Assembly: GCA_964651245.1 (NCBI GenBank)
Contig: CAZYVI010000011.1
Coordinates: 101,882-165,881 of the forward strand
Source: Avedoeria sp964651245
GTDB taxonomy: Bacteria; Chloroflexota; Anaerolineae; Epilineales; Epilineaceae
Length of the DNA stretch: 64,000 nt
Reading direction: 5' to 3'
The notes beneath the pieces are model-generated. The model worked only from the letters and a program-made list of their open reading frames with translations. It did not search any database and was not told where the DNA came from. A program made the translations under genes and the position numbers. Positions 8,629 to 18,011 of this stretch are shown here, piece after piece (the stretch's first letter is position 1; each line of letters starts with the position of its first letter).

Positions 8629-10562
8629 ACCTCGTCACCCTGGAGCACGTCGGCAAGCGGTTCAGCGAGCGCGTGCTGCTCGACGACGTCGAGCTGCGGC
8701 TCAACGCCGGCGACCGGATCGGCCTCATCGGCGTCAACGGCAGCGGCAAGACGACGCTGCTGCGGATCGTCGCCGGCCTCGAGCCGCCGGACAGCGGGAC
8801 GGTGACGACCTGGGGCGGGGTGCGCGTCGCCTACCTGCCCCAGGAGCCCGTCCTCGACGCGGCGGCGACGGCGCTCGAGGCCGTCGTCGGCGGCGACGCC
8901 CCGCGCCAGACGCTGCGGCGCGCCTACGACGCCGCGAGCCGCCGGCTGGCCGAGGCCCCCGACGACGCGGCCGCCGGCGACGCGCTCGCGCGGCTGGCCG
9001 CCGAGCTCGATCGGACCGGCGGCTGGGCAGCCGAAGCCGAGGCCAAGGCGCTGCTGACCCGCCTCGGCGTCGCCGACGTCGACGCCCGCGTCAGCGCGCT
9101 GAGCGGCGGGGGGCACAAGCGCGTCGCGCTGGCGCGCGCCCTCATCGACCCCGCCGACCTGCTCGTGCTCGACGAGCCGACGAACCACATCGACGCCGAG
9201 ACGGTGGCCTGGCTCGAGCAGCACCTCGTGCGGCGCCCCGGGGCGCTGCTCATGGTCACCCACGACCGCTACTTCCTCGACCGGGTGGCCAACCGGATCG
9301 TCGAGCTCGACCGGCGCCAGCTCGTGGGCTACGCCGGCAACTACCGCGCCTACCTCGAGCAGCGCACCGAGCGCCATGCGCGCCTGGCCCAGCGCGAAGA
9401 GGCGCACCGGGCGCAGCTGCGCCGCGAGCTCGCGTGGCTGCAGCGGGGGGCCAAGGCGCGCAGCACGAAGCAGAAGGCGCGCATCCAGCGCATCGACGCG
9501 CTGCAGCAGATCCGGCACGACCTCGGCGAGGACCGCGTGGCCCTGGCGCTGGCCGGCCGCCGGCTCGGCAAGCAGGTGCTGTCGGCCCGCGGGCTGGTGA
9601 AGGCCTTCGACGGCCGCACCGTCCTGGCGGGGGTCGACCTCGACCTCGGGCCCGGCGATCGTCTCGGGATCGTCGGGCCGAACGGGGCCGGCAAGAGCAC
9701 GCTGCTCGACGTCCTCGCCGGCCGCCTGGCCGCCGACGCCGGGACGGTGGCCTGGGGCGAGACCGTCGCCGTCGGCTACTTCGACCAGCGCAGCGCGGCG
9801 CTCCGCGACGACCTCAAGCTCATCGATTATGTCGACCAGGAGGCGCCGCTCATCCGGATGGCCGACGGCTCACAGGCGACGTCGGCGCGGATGCTCGAGT
9901 GGCTGCTGTTCCCCGGCCCGCAGCAGCACGCCCGGATCGGCAGCCTGTCCGGCGGCGAGCGGCGGCGGCTCTACCTCCTGCGCACCCTCCTCCACCAACC
10001 CAACGTCCTGCTGCTCGACGAGCCGACGAACGACCTCGACATCGAGACCCTCCAGGTCCTCGAGTCGTTCCTCGACGCCTTCACCGGCACCGTCGTCGTC
10101 GTGAGCCACGACCGCTACTTCCTCGACCGCACCGTCGACCAGCTGGCGGTGCTCGAGGACGGCCGGCTCCACACGGGCTACCCGACCCCGTTCGACACCT
10201 TCCTGCGCATCCGCGCCGAGCAGCGCGCCCGCCGGTCGCCCGCCGTGCCGGCGCCGCCCCCGCCCGGCCGCGGCGCGTCCGACGAGTCCGACGCCCGCGG
10301 CGCCGCTCCGACGACGGCAGCGCCCGCGGCCCCGGCGCCGCCGCCGCGCAAGCGCAGCTGGAAGACGGCGCGCACGATCGAGGCGCTGGAGGGCCGCATC
10401 GCCGAGCTCGAGGCCCGCCAGGCGGCGCTGGCGGCCGACATCGGCGCCGCCGGCGCCGACCACGTCCGGCTGGCGGCGCTGAGCGACGCCCTGGCCGAGG
10501 TGAACGCCGCGATCGACGACGCCACCGCGCAGTGGCTGGCGCTCGAAGAGGGCGAGGGGTAG
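8625..10562 (+). CDS. ABC-F family ATPase (Uup/EttA-like)
   Basis: A 645-residue protein with two tandem ABC ATPase domains and no membrane segments. Walker A motifs are GVNGSGKT (about residue 38) and GPNGAGKS (about 350); signatures are LSGGGHKRVALARAL and LSGGERRRLYLLRTL; Walker B motifs are LLVLDEPTNHID and VLLLDEPTNDLD, each followed by the HDRYFLDR switch. Between the domains lies the ABC-F linker rich in basic residues, and the C-terminus carries an Ala/Pro-rich spacer and a coiled coil, as in Uup. Such proteins act on ribosomes, in translation quality control or ribosomal protection. The ATG overlaps the preceding stop codon. Confidence 0.93.
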   Translation: MNLVTLEHVGKRFSERVLLDDVELRLNAGDRIGLIGVNGSGKTTLLRIVAGLEPPDSGTVTTWGGVRVAYLPQEPVLDAAATALEAVVGGDAPRQTLRRAYDAASRRLAEAPDDAAAGDALARLAAELDRTGGWAAEAEAKALLTRLGVADVDARVSALSGGGHKRVALARALIDPADLLVLDEPTNHIDAETVAWLEQHLVRRPGALLMVTHDRYFLDRVANRIVELDRRQLVGYAGNYRAYLEQRTERHARLAQREEAHRAQLRRELAWLQRGAKARSTKQKARIQRIDALQQIRHDLGEDRVALALAGRRLGKQVLSARGLVKAFDGRTVLAGVDLDLGPGDRLGIVGPNGAGKSTLLDVLAGRLAADAGTVAWGETVAVGYFDQRSAALRDDLKLIDYVDQEAPLIRMADGSQATSARMLEWLLFPGPQQHARIGSLSGGERRRLYLLRTLLHQPNVLLLDEPTNDLDIETLQVLESFLDAFTGTVVVVSHDRYFLDRTVDQLAVLEDGRLHTGYPTPFDTFLRIRAEQRARRSPAVPAPPPPGRGASDESDARGAAPTTAAPAAPAPPPRKRSWKTARTIEALEGRIAELEARQAALAADIGAAGADHVRLAALSDALAEVNAAIDDATAQWLALEEGEG

Positions 10563-10597
10563 GCCGTCGGGTAGGCCGTCGGCGGCGCGTCGCCCCG

Positions 10598-11698
10598 TCA
10601 CGCCGCCGCGGCGCGCCCGCTCGGCGGCCGCGAAGCCTCGGTGTTGGGCCGGGCGTGGACGCCCGGGTACGGCTCGAGCGGCAGCGGCGCGGCCGGGTCG
10701 TCGAGCAGGAAGGCATCGCAGACGGCGAACAGCTCGGCCTCGGTGCGGGTGCGCCGCATGGCGTAGAGGAACGCGCCGTCGCGGTCGACGCTCTGGCCGA
10801 CGAAGCTGAGGTGCTTCTTGACGCGGGCCACGTGGTGGGCCGGGGCAAGGTCGGGCGCGGCGGTGGCGGCGTAGAGGCGGTCGATGTAGGCGCGCAGGTC
10901 GGCGCGGGTCGCGGGCACGACGGCGCGGCCGGCGAGGTGGTCGCGGGTCTGGGCGAAGATCCACGGGTTGCGGATGGCGTGGCGGCCGATCATGACGCCG
11001 GCCGCGCCGGTCATGGCCAGCACGGCGGCGGCCTTGGCGGGCGACGTCACGTCGCCGTTGGCGAGCACCGGGCAGCGGACGGTGCGCACGGCCTGGGCGA
11101 TGAGGTCGTAGCGCACGCCGGGGCGGTACATGTCGGCCACGGTCCGGCCGTGGACGGTCAGCAGGTCGACGGCGTGCTTGTCGACGAGGCCGAGGATCGT
11201 CTCAAACGGCGCCGGCGAATCGAAGCCGATGCGCATCTTCACCGTGAACCGCCCCGGCACCGCGTCGCGCAGCGCCCCCAGCAGCGCGTCGACGTGGGCC
11301 GGCTCGCGCAGCAGCCCGCCGCCCACGCTCTTCTTGTAGAGCTTCGGCGCCGGACAGCCGAGGTTGAGGTCGATGCCGGCGACCGGGTACGCCAGCAGCG
11401 CCCGCGCCATGCGCACCATCGACGGCACGTGCTCGCCGATGAGCTGGGCGTAGACCGGCCGGCCGGTGCCGTGGGCGCAGATCGTGTGGATCACGTCGGC
11501 ATCCGGCGCCACGCCCTCGCGGACGCGGACGAACTCGGTGACGAAGAAGTCCGGCGCGCCGTAGCCGGCGACGAGGCGCAGGAAAGCGGCGTCGGTGACG
11601 GCCTGCATCGGGGCGAGGGCGGTGATCGGCGCGGGGAAGGCGGGGGAGGCGGCGGCGAGGGGGCGCGGACCGTCGGCCGGCGAGCGGGGAGCGTTCAT
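10598..11698 (-). CDS. dus: tRNA-dihydrouridine synthase
   Basis: A 366-residue FMN-dependent enzyme that reduces uridine to dihydrouridine in the tRNA D-loop. The family start ALAPMQAVTDAAFLRLV binds FMN; the catalytic cysteine is Cys115 in NLGCPAPK, followed by KSVGGGLLR; VKMRIGFD and LLTVHGRT are FMN and substrate loops; VLANGDV and GVMIGRHAIRNPWIF complete the barrel. The ATG at 11696-11698 is chosen because residues upstream of it are not family-like. It ends 36 bp from the convergent ABC-F gene. Confidence 0.92.
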   Translation of the reverse strand: MNAPRSPADGPRPLAAASPAFPAPITALAPMQAVTDAAFLRLVAGYGAPDFFVTEFVRVREGVAPDADVIHTICAHGTGRPVYAQLIGEHVPSMVRMARALLAYPVAGIDLNLGCPAPKLYKKSVGGGLLREPAHVDALLGALRDAVPGRFTVKMRIGFDSPAPFETILGLVDKHAVDLLTVHGRTVADMYRPGVRYDLIAQAVRTVRCPVLANGDVTSPAKAAAVLAMTGAAGVMIGRHAIRNPWIFAQTRDHLAGRAVVPATRADLRAYIDRLYAATAAPDLAPAHHVARVKKHLSFVGQSVDRDGAFLYAMRRTRTEAELFAVCDAFLLDDPAAPLPLEPYPGVHARPNTEASRPPSGRAAAA

Positions 11699-11769
11699 GG
11701 GGCGGAGTGTAGCCGCTCGCATGGCCCCCGGCCGCATCGGCGGCGCCGGACGGGTGTCGACGATGCACG

Positions 11770-11830
11770 TCACTACGGCGAATACACGTTGGTCGGCTAT
11801 CCTACGTGCAAGTGCGATCATGCAAGGAGT
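11770..11830 (+). promoter_or_regulatory. upstream region of the antitoxin gene with an inverted repeat
   Basis: An inverted pair CACGT...ACGTG with 14 bp between the arms lies about 20-45 bp before the antitoxin start, followed by two direct copies of TGCAAG. Antitoxins of the AbrB/VapB type commonly repress their own promoter through such palindromes, so this may be the operator. A clear AAGGAG ribosome-binding site lies 6 bp before the ATG at 11836. No convincing -35/-10 pair was assigned. Confidence 0.3.
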
Positions 11831-11835
11831 GCGCC

Positions 11836-12102
11836 ATGACGACCGAATTCGCCACCGTCACCGGCCGCGGCCAGGTGACGATCCCGGCCCGGATCCGCCG
11901 GCGGCTGGGGCTGAAGGTGGGCAGCCGGGTCACCTTCGAAGTCGACGCGGACGGCCGAACATGGTTGCGGGCGGAAGCCCGCACCGTCGACGACCTCTAC
12001 GCCTCGGTGCCGCCGCTGACGCGGCCCGAGGACTTCGAGCACCACGGGCAGGTCGCTTGGGAGGAGGCGGCGGCGGAGACCGCGCGCGATCGCCCGGCAT
12101 GA
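11836..12102 (+). CDS. AbrB/MazE/SpoVT-type antitoxin (VapB-like)
   Basis: An 88-residue DNA-binding protein. The N-terminal swapped-hairpin beta-barrel is recognised by FATVTGRGQVTIPARIRRRLGL followed by GSRVTFEV. The C-terminal half, ending in a short acidic and helical stretch, would wrap around the toxin. It is preceded by a strong AAGGAG site that fixes the ATG at 11836, and its stop codon overlaps the start of the PIN gene (ATGA), the usual type II toxin-antitoxin arrangement. It probably neutralises the toxin and autoregulates the pair. Confidence 0.88.
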   Translation: MTTEFATVTGRGQVTIPARIRRRLGLKVGSRVTFEVDADGRTWLRAEARTVDDLYASVPPLTRPEDFEHHGQVAWEEAAAETARDRPA

Positions 12103-12506
12103 CGTTCATCGACGCCAACGTCTTGCTCCGCTTCCTCACGGGCGACGCGCCCGAGTCCGCCGAGCGGTGCCGGGCGCTCTTCCAGCGCGTCGAGCAGGGC
12201 GACGAAGCGGTGACGACCTGTGAAGCGGTCATCGCCGAGGTCGTGTACGTGCTGGCATCAGCCAAGCTCTATGGCCTGCCACGGGCGCAGATCCTGGCGT
12301 TGTTGCGGCCGCTGCTGATCCTGCGCGGCTTCCACCTGCCCCAGCGAAGCATCGTGTTGCGTGCGCTCGACCTCTTCGCGTCACAACCGCGACTCGACAT
12401 CGCCGATGCCCTCCTCGCCGCCCACGCCGAGGCCCGGGGCGCGACGGTCACGTCCTTCGACCGCGACCTCGACCGCGTGCCCGGCATCCGGCGCCTCGAG
12501 CCCTAG
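12099..12506 (+). CDS. PIN domain ribonuclease toxin (VapC-like)
   Basis: A 135-residue PIN-domain protein beginning MTFIDANVLLRFLTGD. The acidic metal-binding residues are in place: the Asp of FIDANVL, the Glu of ISEVVYVL-like AEVVYVLASA, and the late Asp pair in RLDIADALLAAHAEARGA and TSFDRDLDRV. VapC toxins cleave tRNA or rRNA when freed from antitoxin. Its ATG overlaps the antitoxin stop by 4 bp. All catalytic carboxylates seem present, so the toxin is probably active. Confidence 0.88.
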   Translation: MTFIDANVLLRFLTGDAPESAERCRALFQRVEQGDEAVTTCEAVIAEVVYVLASAKLYGLPRAQILALLRPLLILRGFHLPQRSIVLRALDLFASQPRLDIADALLAAHAEARGATVTSFDRDLDRVPGIRRLEP

Positions 12507-12547
12507 CCGTCGCCGTCGCACCGACCCGATACCCGCAGCCGCGCGCC

Positions 12548-15500
12548 CTAGCGCAGGCCGGCCGCCGGCCGCCCGGCGTACGGCAGCCAGGCGGCCCGGT
12601 CGAGCACCTCGACGAGGCGAACCATCGGCCGCGCGCCGGCGGCCGCGACGTCGAGGCGCAGCCAGTCGGCGTGCGGGTCGAGGCGGCGGCGGACGACGGT
12701 CGACGCCGGGTCGCCGGCCAGGACGACCGGCGGCGCCCCATGCGGCGCGACGAGCGTCAGCCCGCCGCGCACCGCCACCGACAACCGCCGCAGCGCCCCT
12801 GCGCCGGGATCGCCCGCACCCACCGCGGCCGGCGCCGGCCCCGCCCGCCGCTCGAGTCGCGCCGAAGCGCCGGCCGCTGGCAAGCCCGCGGCGACCGCGA
12901 TGTCCGTCCAGTCGACGTCGAGCGGGCCGCCCGGCAGGCGCAGCGCGGTCACCGGACCGTCGACGAGCCCGGCATCGCGGTAGAGCTGCAGGTGCCAGTC
13001 GGTGCCTGCCGTCGGGCCGAAGGCGACGGCGCGGTCGGCCTCGCGATCGGCGACCCAGAGCGTGCCGTCGGCGGCGACGCTCAGCCCGGCCGGCCGGCGC
13101 AGCGCGGTGCCGGGCGGTCCGTCGCCGCGCCAGGCGCCGAGCCAGGCGCCGTCGGCGGCGAACGCCTGCAGGCGGCGGTTGCCGGTGTCGGCGGCGACGA
13201 CCGTGCCGTCGGGCAGCACCGCGACGCCCTCGGGCGCGTCGAGCCGACCGGGCCCGGCGCCGGCCACGCCACCGATCTGGCCCAGGGGCGCGCCGTCGAA
13301 GGTGAAGTGGGCCAGGCGGTGGTTGCCGCTGTCGGCGACCCACAGCGTGCGGTCGGGCGCGACGGCGATCTGATGCGGCGACGACAGCGGGACGCCGGCC
13401 GGGCCGTCGGTCCAGCCGCCCTTCGCCGTCCCGTCCCAGGCCCACCGCACGATCCCGCCCGAAGCCGTGTCGGCCGCCACCACGTCCGGCGCCTCGCCCG
13501 GCACCGCCGCCGGCACGACGGCGACGCCGCCCAGCGACCCGAGCGCGCCGCCGCCCCACACCCGTCCCAGACCCCCGTCGGCGCCGACGAACCGCACGCG
13601 CCCATCGGCTACCGCAACGACCACCCCGCCCGGCGCCGCCGCCACCGCCAGCGGCGAGCCGAGCGACCGCTCGCCGCAGCCCGGCGCCGACACGCTCGCC
13701 GAAGCCCCGCCTCGAGGATCGAGCCACAGCAGCCGGTCATGTCCGGTGTCGGCGACGACGACCGAGCCGCCGGCCGCAGCCACGGCCGAGGGGCGGTCGA
13801 AGGCGGCGTCAGTCCCCGACGCCGGCACGGCGTAGCCGACCGCTCCCAACGGCTCACCGGATGCATCAAAGGTCAGTACCCGCCTGCCCCCAACATCCCC
13901 TACGAGGATGTGCCCATCGGACGCCACGTCGATGCCCGCCGCCTCCACAACCGCGTGCTCACCACAGCCCGCTTCGATCAGAGTGGCCGCAGGCGCGTGA
14001 TCCACGAATCGCAGGACTCCACCCGCGTCGGTGCCGACCAGCAACGAGCCATCGCTCGCGAACGCGAGAGACCGCAGTGCTGCCCCTGGCGCCGTCGGTG
14101 TCACAAGAGCTGTCCGGCTCTCGACCGACGTTCCGTCCGCAGTCAGCCACACCACCTGCCGATTTCGGGCGTCGAGCATTGCGATCCGCCCATCTGCCGC
14201 AAGGGTGAGATCTTCAACCGACGGCGGCGTCAATCCTGGGGCTGCCGGCACCGCCCACGCATCCAGCCATCTGCCGGCGCGGTCAAATCGCACGATTCGG
14301 GCCGACCCATCGAGTGGCAAAACGTCCGCCACGACAACGACGGTCGACCCGATGGCCAAGGCATCGACAGGATGGTTCAGCCCTCCGTCCGCCTCCGCAG
14401 GCCCTCCAATGGCATCCACAGGGCGGCCATCGGCCGTCAGGCGCTGGATTCGCCGGTTACCTCCGTCGGTGATGATCACGTGGCCGACCCGATCCCATGC
14501 CATACGCTGCGGCGACGAAAAGCGCCCGAGACCACTCCCCAGTCCGCCCCAGCGGGTTAGCAGCTGACCTGCCGGCCCGCGATGTTGAACCGTCCCAGAG
14601 GAAGCGTCCAGCACCAAATACGTTCCGTCGGGTCGCCACATCGCATCTGCAGGTGTCGTGAGCGCATGGGGATCACCGCCCAAGACGTCCCATCGGCCGA
14701 TCGGCGTACCATCGGCATCGAACCTTGCCACGAAGGACTTCAGCCCACGCGGTGATGGCTGCGTCTGAGCCACAAAGAGGGAACCATCGGCGCCGACCGC
14801 CATTGCGTAGGGGTGGCTCTGGATTTGGGCATGGTTCAAGAAGCGACGACGGTCGCCCGCTGGTTCGATCCGCTCGACGACCGGGCGCCGGCCATAGGAA
14901 TCGTACAAGCCTGCGAAGAGGACATCCCCCGGTCCGACAGAGAGGGCCAGCGGGTTGCATTTGTAGTCCCACGGAAAGCCAAAGGGTGATCCCGTGTTCT
15001 CGCCACACAGGTCAACCTCAAACGGGCCGCCGACCGTGACCGCCGGTCCCGTGAGCCGGTCCAGAGCGCGGATCTGTCGCACGGCGGGCTCGCCGACCCA
15101 AATCCGACCGGAGTGATCCACCACGACATCGCTGGCCTCCACGTTCCATTCGTCGCGCAGCGCTCCGTCTGGCGCAAGGATGCGCAACCTGCTCTGTTCG
15201 GCCATGGCGACGATGATCTCGCCAGTTGCGGTCACCGCGATCTCCCATAGCGGGGTCGTTTCAGGGCGCCGACAGCCTGCAGGCTGACGCAGATCGGCCC
15301 CCTCGACGCAGATTGCCCTGAGAAACGTGCCCCATGGGCTGAACTGCTGGAGTCGTCCGTTCGCCGGGTCGGTCACCAGCACTGTCCCGTCGACCGACAT
15401 GGTCACGTCCGATGGACCAACGTCTGCTCGCCCGTCCGCACACCAGGGTCCGTTCCAACGCAAGTTCCACCCCATGACTCCACCATTAGGGTTCTCCATG

Positions 15501-15832
15501 CAGGCACGCCCAAACTCCCCCGGACCGTGCCCAACACTGCCCCACGCACCGATCAGCCGCCCCTCGGCGTCGATGCGGAGCACGCGGACGGCAGCAGCGT
15601 CGACGGCGTACACGGTGTCGTCCGGCCCGATGGCGAGCGACACGATCCCGCCCAATTCCCCGCCGACCGGCGCGTCGCGCCCGACGTGGCGCTGGTAGTG
15701 GACGGGCACACCGCCGGCCGGCTGCCCGCTGGGCGCGCCCACGGCATCGCGCTGGTCCGCGGCAACGACGCCGACGGTCAGCACGAGGGCGGCGGTGAGG
15801 GTCGTCCAACGCGCCCGAACGATGTGGCGCAC
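12548..15832 (-). CDS. giant secreted NHL-repeat / SMP-30-like beta-propeller protein
   Basis: A 1094-residue protein built almost entirely of NHL-type blades, for example GRFSSPQRMAWDRVGHVIITDGGNRR (shown in part) and the later LAAPEGVAVLPDGTVVAADTGNRR-like units. The start is set at a GTG (15830-15832) because it lies 7 bp after an AGGAG site and begins a signal peptide (VRHIVRARWTTLTAALVLTVGVV); an ATG 111 bp upstream is less likely. No catalytic domain is attached. Base composition is uneven: the N-terminal half, about 13.86-15.56 kb, is visibly less GC-rich than the C-terminal half, suggesting a mosaic origin. Likely an extracellular or envelope binding protein. Confidence 0.78.
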   Translation of the reverse strand: MRHIVRARWTTLTAALVLTVGVVAADQRDAVGAPSGQPAGGVPVHYQRHVGRDAPVGGELGGIVSLAIGPDDTVYAVDAAAVRVLRIDAEGRLIGAWGSVGHGPGEFGRACMENPNGGVMGWNLRWNGPWCADGRADVGPSDVTMSVDGTVLVTDPANGRLQQFSPWGTFLRAICVEGADLRQPAGCRRPETTPLWEIAVTATGEIIVAMAEQSRLRILAPDGALRDEWNVEASDVVVDHSGRIWVGEPAVRQIRALDRLTGPAVTVGGPFEVDLCGENTGSPFGFPWDYKCNPLALSVGPGDVLFAGLYDSYGRRPVVERIEPAGDRRRFLNHAQIQSHPYAMAVGADGSLFVAQTQPSPRGLKSFVARFDADGTPIGRWDVLGGDPHALTTPADAMWRPDGTYLVLDASSGTVQHRGPAGQLLTRWGGLGSGLGRFSSPQRMAWDRVGHVIITDGGNRRIQRLTADGRPVDAIGGPAEADGGLNHPVDALAIGSTVVVVADVLPLDGSARIVRFDRAGRWLDAWAVPAAPGLTPPSVEDLTLAADGRIAMLDARNRQVVWLTADGTSVESRTALVTPTAPGAALRSLAFASDGSLLVGTDAGGVLRFVDHAPAATLIEAGCGEHAVVEAAGIDVASDGHILVGDVGGRRVLTFDASGEPLGAVGYAVPASGTDAAFDRPSAVAAAGGSVVVADTGHDRLLWLDPRGGASASVSAPGCGERSLGSPLAVAAAPGGVVVAVADGRVRFVGADGGLGRVWGGGALGSLGGVAVVPAAVPGEAPDVVAADTASGGIVRWAWDGTAKGGWTDGPAGVPLSSPHQIAVAPDRTLWVADSGNHRLAHFTFDGAPLGQIGGVAGAGPGRLDAPEGVAVLPDGTVVAADTGNRRLQAFAADGAWLGAWRGDGPPGTALRRPAGLSVAADGTLWVADREADRAVAFGPTAGTDWHLQLYRDAGLVDGPVTALRLPGGPLDVDWTDIAVAAGLPAAGASARLERRAGPAPAAVGAGDPGAGALRRLSVAVRGGLTLVAPHGAPPVVLAGDPASTVVRRRLDPHADWLRLDVAAAGARPMVRLVEVLDRAAWLPYAGRPAAGLR

Positions 15833-15982
15833 GGCGTCGCTCCTCTCGATGGCGGCGATCGTTCGATGCCCGGATGACGGTGAGCCCCGAGCGCCGCGAC
15901 CCACCGGAGCGGGCCGCGCGGCGCGTCGCCTCGAGTTCGACAACGCCGGGGCGGCGGAGGTTCCGTCCCGCCCCCGGCACCA

Positions 15983-16522
15983 TCACCCCCCGCCCAGCCC
16001 CCGCCCCGCCGCCCGCACCAGCTCGTCGAGCCGCTGCAGGAACAGCGAGCGGTCGCGCGGCGCGAAGGGCGCCGGGCCGCCGGTCGTCAGGCCGCCTTCG
16101 CGCAGGCCCTGGAGCAGGTCGCGCGTCGCCAGGGCGTCGCCGACGTTGGCGTCGGTGAAGACGCGGCCGCGCGGGCTGACGACGCGGGCGCCGGCGGCGA
16201 CGCAGCGCGCCGCGAGCGGGATGTCGGCGGTGACGACGATCGTGTCGGGCGCGGCGCGATCGGCGATCCAATCGTCGGCGGCGTCGAGGCCGCGGCCGAC
16301 GACGACGCGCTCGAGCCAGGGCTGCGGCGGGCCGCCGATCCAGGTGTTGCCGACGAGGATCACGTGCGCTCCGAACCGCCGCGCCACGCGGTAGACCTCG
16401 TCCTTGACCGGGCAGCCGTCGGCGTCGACGACGATCGTCGGCGGGTTGGGGGTGGCGGCCGGCGCGCGCGGCGGGCCGGGCGGCGGCGCGCCGGCGTCGG
16501 CGGGCGGTGGGACGGACTCCAT
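15983..16522 (-). CDS. YaiI/YqxD family protein (DUF188)
   Basis: A 179-residue protein of the DUF188 (PF02639) family, a PIN-like fold of unknown function found across bacteria. Landmarks are IVVDADGCPVKDEVYRVA near the N-terminus, DAADDWIADRA and TIVVTADIPLAARCVAAGARVVSPRG in the middle, and RVFTDANV before the final helix with RSLFLQRLDEL. The ATG at 16520-16522 is followed by a Pro/Ala-rich stretch of about 30 residues not typical of the family, so a later start is possible. Confidence 0.88.
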   Translation of the reverse strand: MESVPPPADAGAPPPGPPRAPAATPNPPTIVVDADGCPVKDEVYRVARRFGAHVILVGNTWIGGPPQPWLERVVVGRGLDAADDWIADRAAPDTIVVTADIPLAARCVAAGARVVSPRGRVFTDANVGDALATRDLLQGLREGGLTTGGPAPFAPRDRSLFLQRLDELVRAAGRGLGGG

Positions 16523-16602
16523 CGCGGCATCGTAGCACGGCGGCGGACCGCCGATGCCAGGCGACCGCCCGCGTACAATGACCGCCCCCAAGGAGCCGCG
16601 CC

Positions 16603-16926
16603 ATGCGCACCCCCGCCGGCAGCGAGTGCCGCCACTACTACGAGGACTTCAACCGCGGCCGCGCCACCCAGGAGTGCCGGCTGGTGAAGGCCAACCGCCG
16701 CTCGCTGCCGTGGCGCCCGGCCGACTGCGCGCGCTGCGCCGTGCCGGCCGTGCTGCGCGCCAACGCCGGCCGCGATCTTCGGCTCGAGCTGACGATCGAG
16801 AAGCGCTTCGGGCTGTGGCGCCGGCTCCGGCTCGAGGCCAGCTGCCCGCGGCACGACCTGCGCCTGGCGTCGCCCGCCGCCGGCTGCCCGCGCTGCGCCG
16901 ACGACGAGCGCGGCGCGGCCGGTTGA
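16603..16926 (+). CDS. small cysteine-rich conserved protein
   Basis: A 107-residue basic protein with seven cysteines in zinc-ribbon-like spacing: Cys9 (ECRHYYEDF), Cys24 (QECRLV), a CARC pair near 42-45 in WRPADCARCAVP, Cys81 (ASCPRHDL), and a CPRC pair near 94-97. The His and Cys residues could bind one or two metal ions. I recall similar proteins with the HYYEDF...QECRL...SLPWRP phrase mainly in Chloroflexota, but no function is known to me. It stands alone on the plus strand, divergent from the DUF188 gene and 125 bp before the aminotransferase gene. Confidence 0.65.
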   Translation: MRTPAGSECRHYYEDFNRGRATQECRLVKANRRSLPWRPADCARCAVPAVLRANAGRDLRLELTIEKRFGLWRRLRLEASCPRHDLRLASPAAGCPRCADDERGAAG

Positions 16927-17051
16927 GGCGCCGCGGGCGCGCCGACAGAGGCCGAAAACCCGATTGGCCCGCCCCCACCCCGACGGTATAATCGGTCCCC
17001 GCCGCCCCCCGCGGCGGCCCCCCGCGCCCTGCGACCGCTTGGAGGGTAGGC

Positions 17052-17996
17052 ATGAAGGGTCAGTTCGCGTTCTTCAAGGGCCAGATCGTCGCGATCGAGG
17101 ACGCCAAGGTCAGCGTCCGGACGCATGCCCTCAACTACGGCACGGGCTGCTTCGAGGGCATCCGCGGCTACTGGAACGCCGAAGAACAGCAGATGCTGGT
17201 CTTTCGCCTGCACGAGCACTACGAGCGGATGCTGAAGAGCTGCGGCCTGCTGTTCATCGACCTGCCCTACACCGCCGCCGACCTCAGCCGGATCACGATC
17301 GAGCTGCTGCAGCGCGAGGGCTACCGCGAGGACGCCTACATCCGCCCGCTGGCCTACAAGGCCGACGAGATGATCGGCGTCCGGCTACACGGCCTCAAGG
17401 ACGAGATCTCGATCTTCGCCACGCCGTTCGGGCAGTACGTCGACAACGAGGAGGGCGCCCGGGTCATGGTGTCGTCGTGGCGGCGCGTCGACGACAACAG
17501 CATGCCGGCCCGCGGCAAGATCACCGGCACCTACGTCAACAGCGCCTTCGCCAAGAGCGAGGCCCTGATGAACGGCTACGACGAGGCGATCGTCCTCAAC
17601 CAGAACGGCCACGTCTCCGAGGGCAGCGCCGAGAACATCTTCATCGTCCGCGACGGCGCCGTGATCACGCCGCCGGTCTTCGACAACATCCTCGAGGGCA
17701 TCACGCGCTCCACCGTGATCCAGCTCTGCGCCGAGCGCCTCGGGCTGCCGGTCCAGGAGCGGTCGATCGACCGCAGCGAGCTCTACGGCGCCGACGAGGT
17801 CTTCTTCACCGGCACCGGCGTCCAGATCGCCGCCGTCGTCGAGGTCGACCGCCGGCCGGTGGGCAGCGGGCGGATGGGGCCGGTGGCCTCGGCGCTGCGC
17901 GACGTCTACTTCGACGTCGTGCGCGGGCGCGTGCCGGAGTACCGCCACTGGTGCACGCCGGTCTACGCCCCCGTGGGCGTGCCGACGCCGGCCTAG
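17052..17996 (+). CDS. ilvE: branched-chain amino acid aminotransferase
   Basis: A 314-residue fold-type IV PLP enzyme for the last step of Leu, Ile and Val synthesis (or the first step of their breakdown). It starts GQFAFFKGQIVAIEDAKVSV, has YGTGCFEGIRGYW, and the PLP lysine is Lys156 in GKITGTYVNS, followed by EAIVLNQNGHVSEGSAENIF and the GITRSTVIQL and TGTGVQIAAV phosphate-binding loops. A GGAGG site is 7 bp before the ATG. The close match to IlvE rather than D-amino acid transaminase or aminodeoxychorismate lyase rests on the FEGIRGY and SSWRR motifs. Confidence 0.93.
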   Translation: MKGQFAFFKGQIVAIEDAKVSVRTHALNYGTGCFEGIRGYWNAEEQQMLVFRLHEHYERMLKSCGLLFIDLPYTAADLSRITIELLQREGYREDAYIRPLAYKADEMIGVRLHGLKDEISIFATPFGQYVDNEEGARVMVSSWRRVDDNSMPARGKITGTYVNSAFAKSEALMNGYDEAIVLNQNGHVSEGSAENIFIVRDGAVITPPVFDNILEGITRSTVIQLCAERLGLPVQERSIDRSELYGADEVFFTGTGVQIAAVVEVDRRPVGSGRMGPVASALRDVYFDVVRGRVPEYRHWCTPVYAPVGVPTPA

Positions 17997-18011
17997 GCCC
18001 AGGCGGACCCG

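Noticed and set aside
12381..13727. A 448-codon minus-strand frame over the PIN and NHL genes
   Set aside because: Arg-rich shadow frame; the overlapping NHL and PIN genes have clear family motifs.
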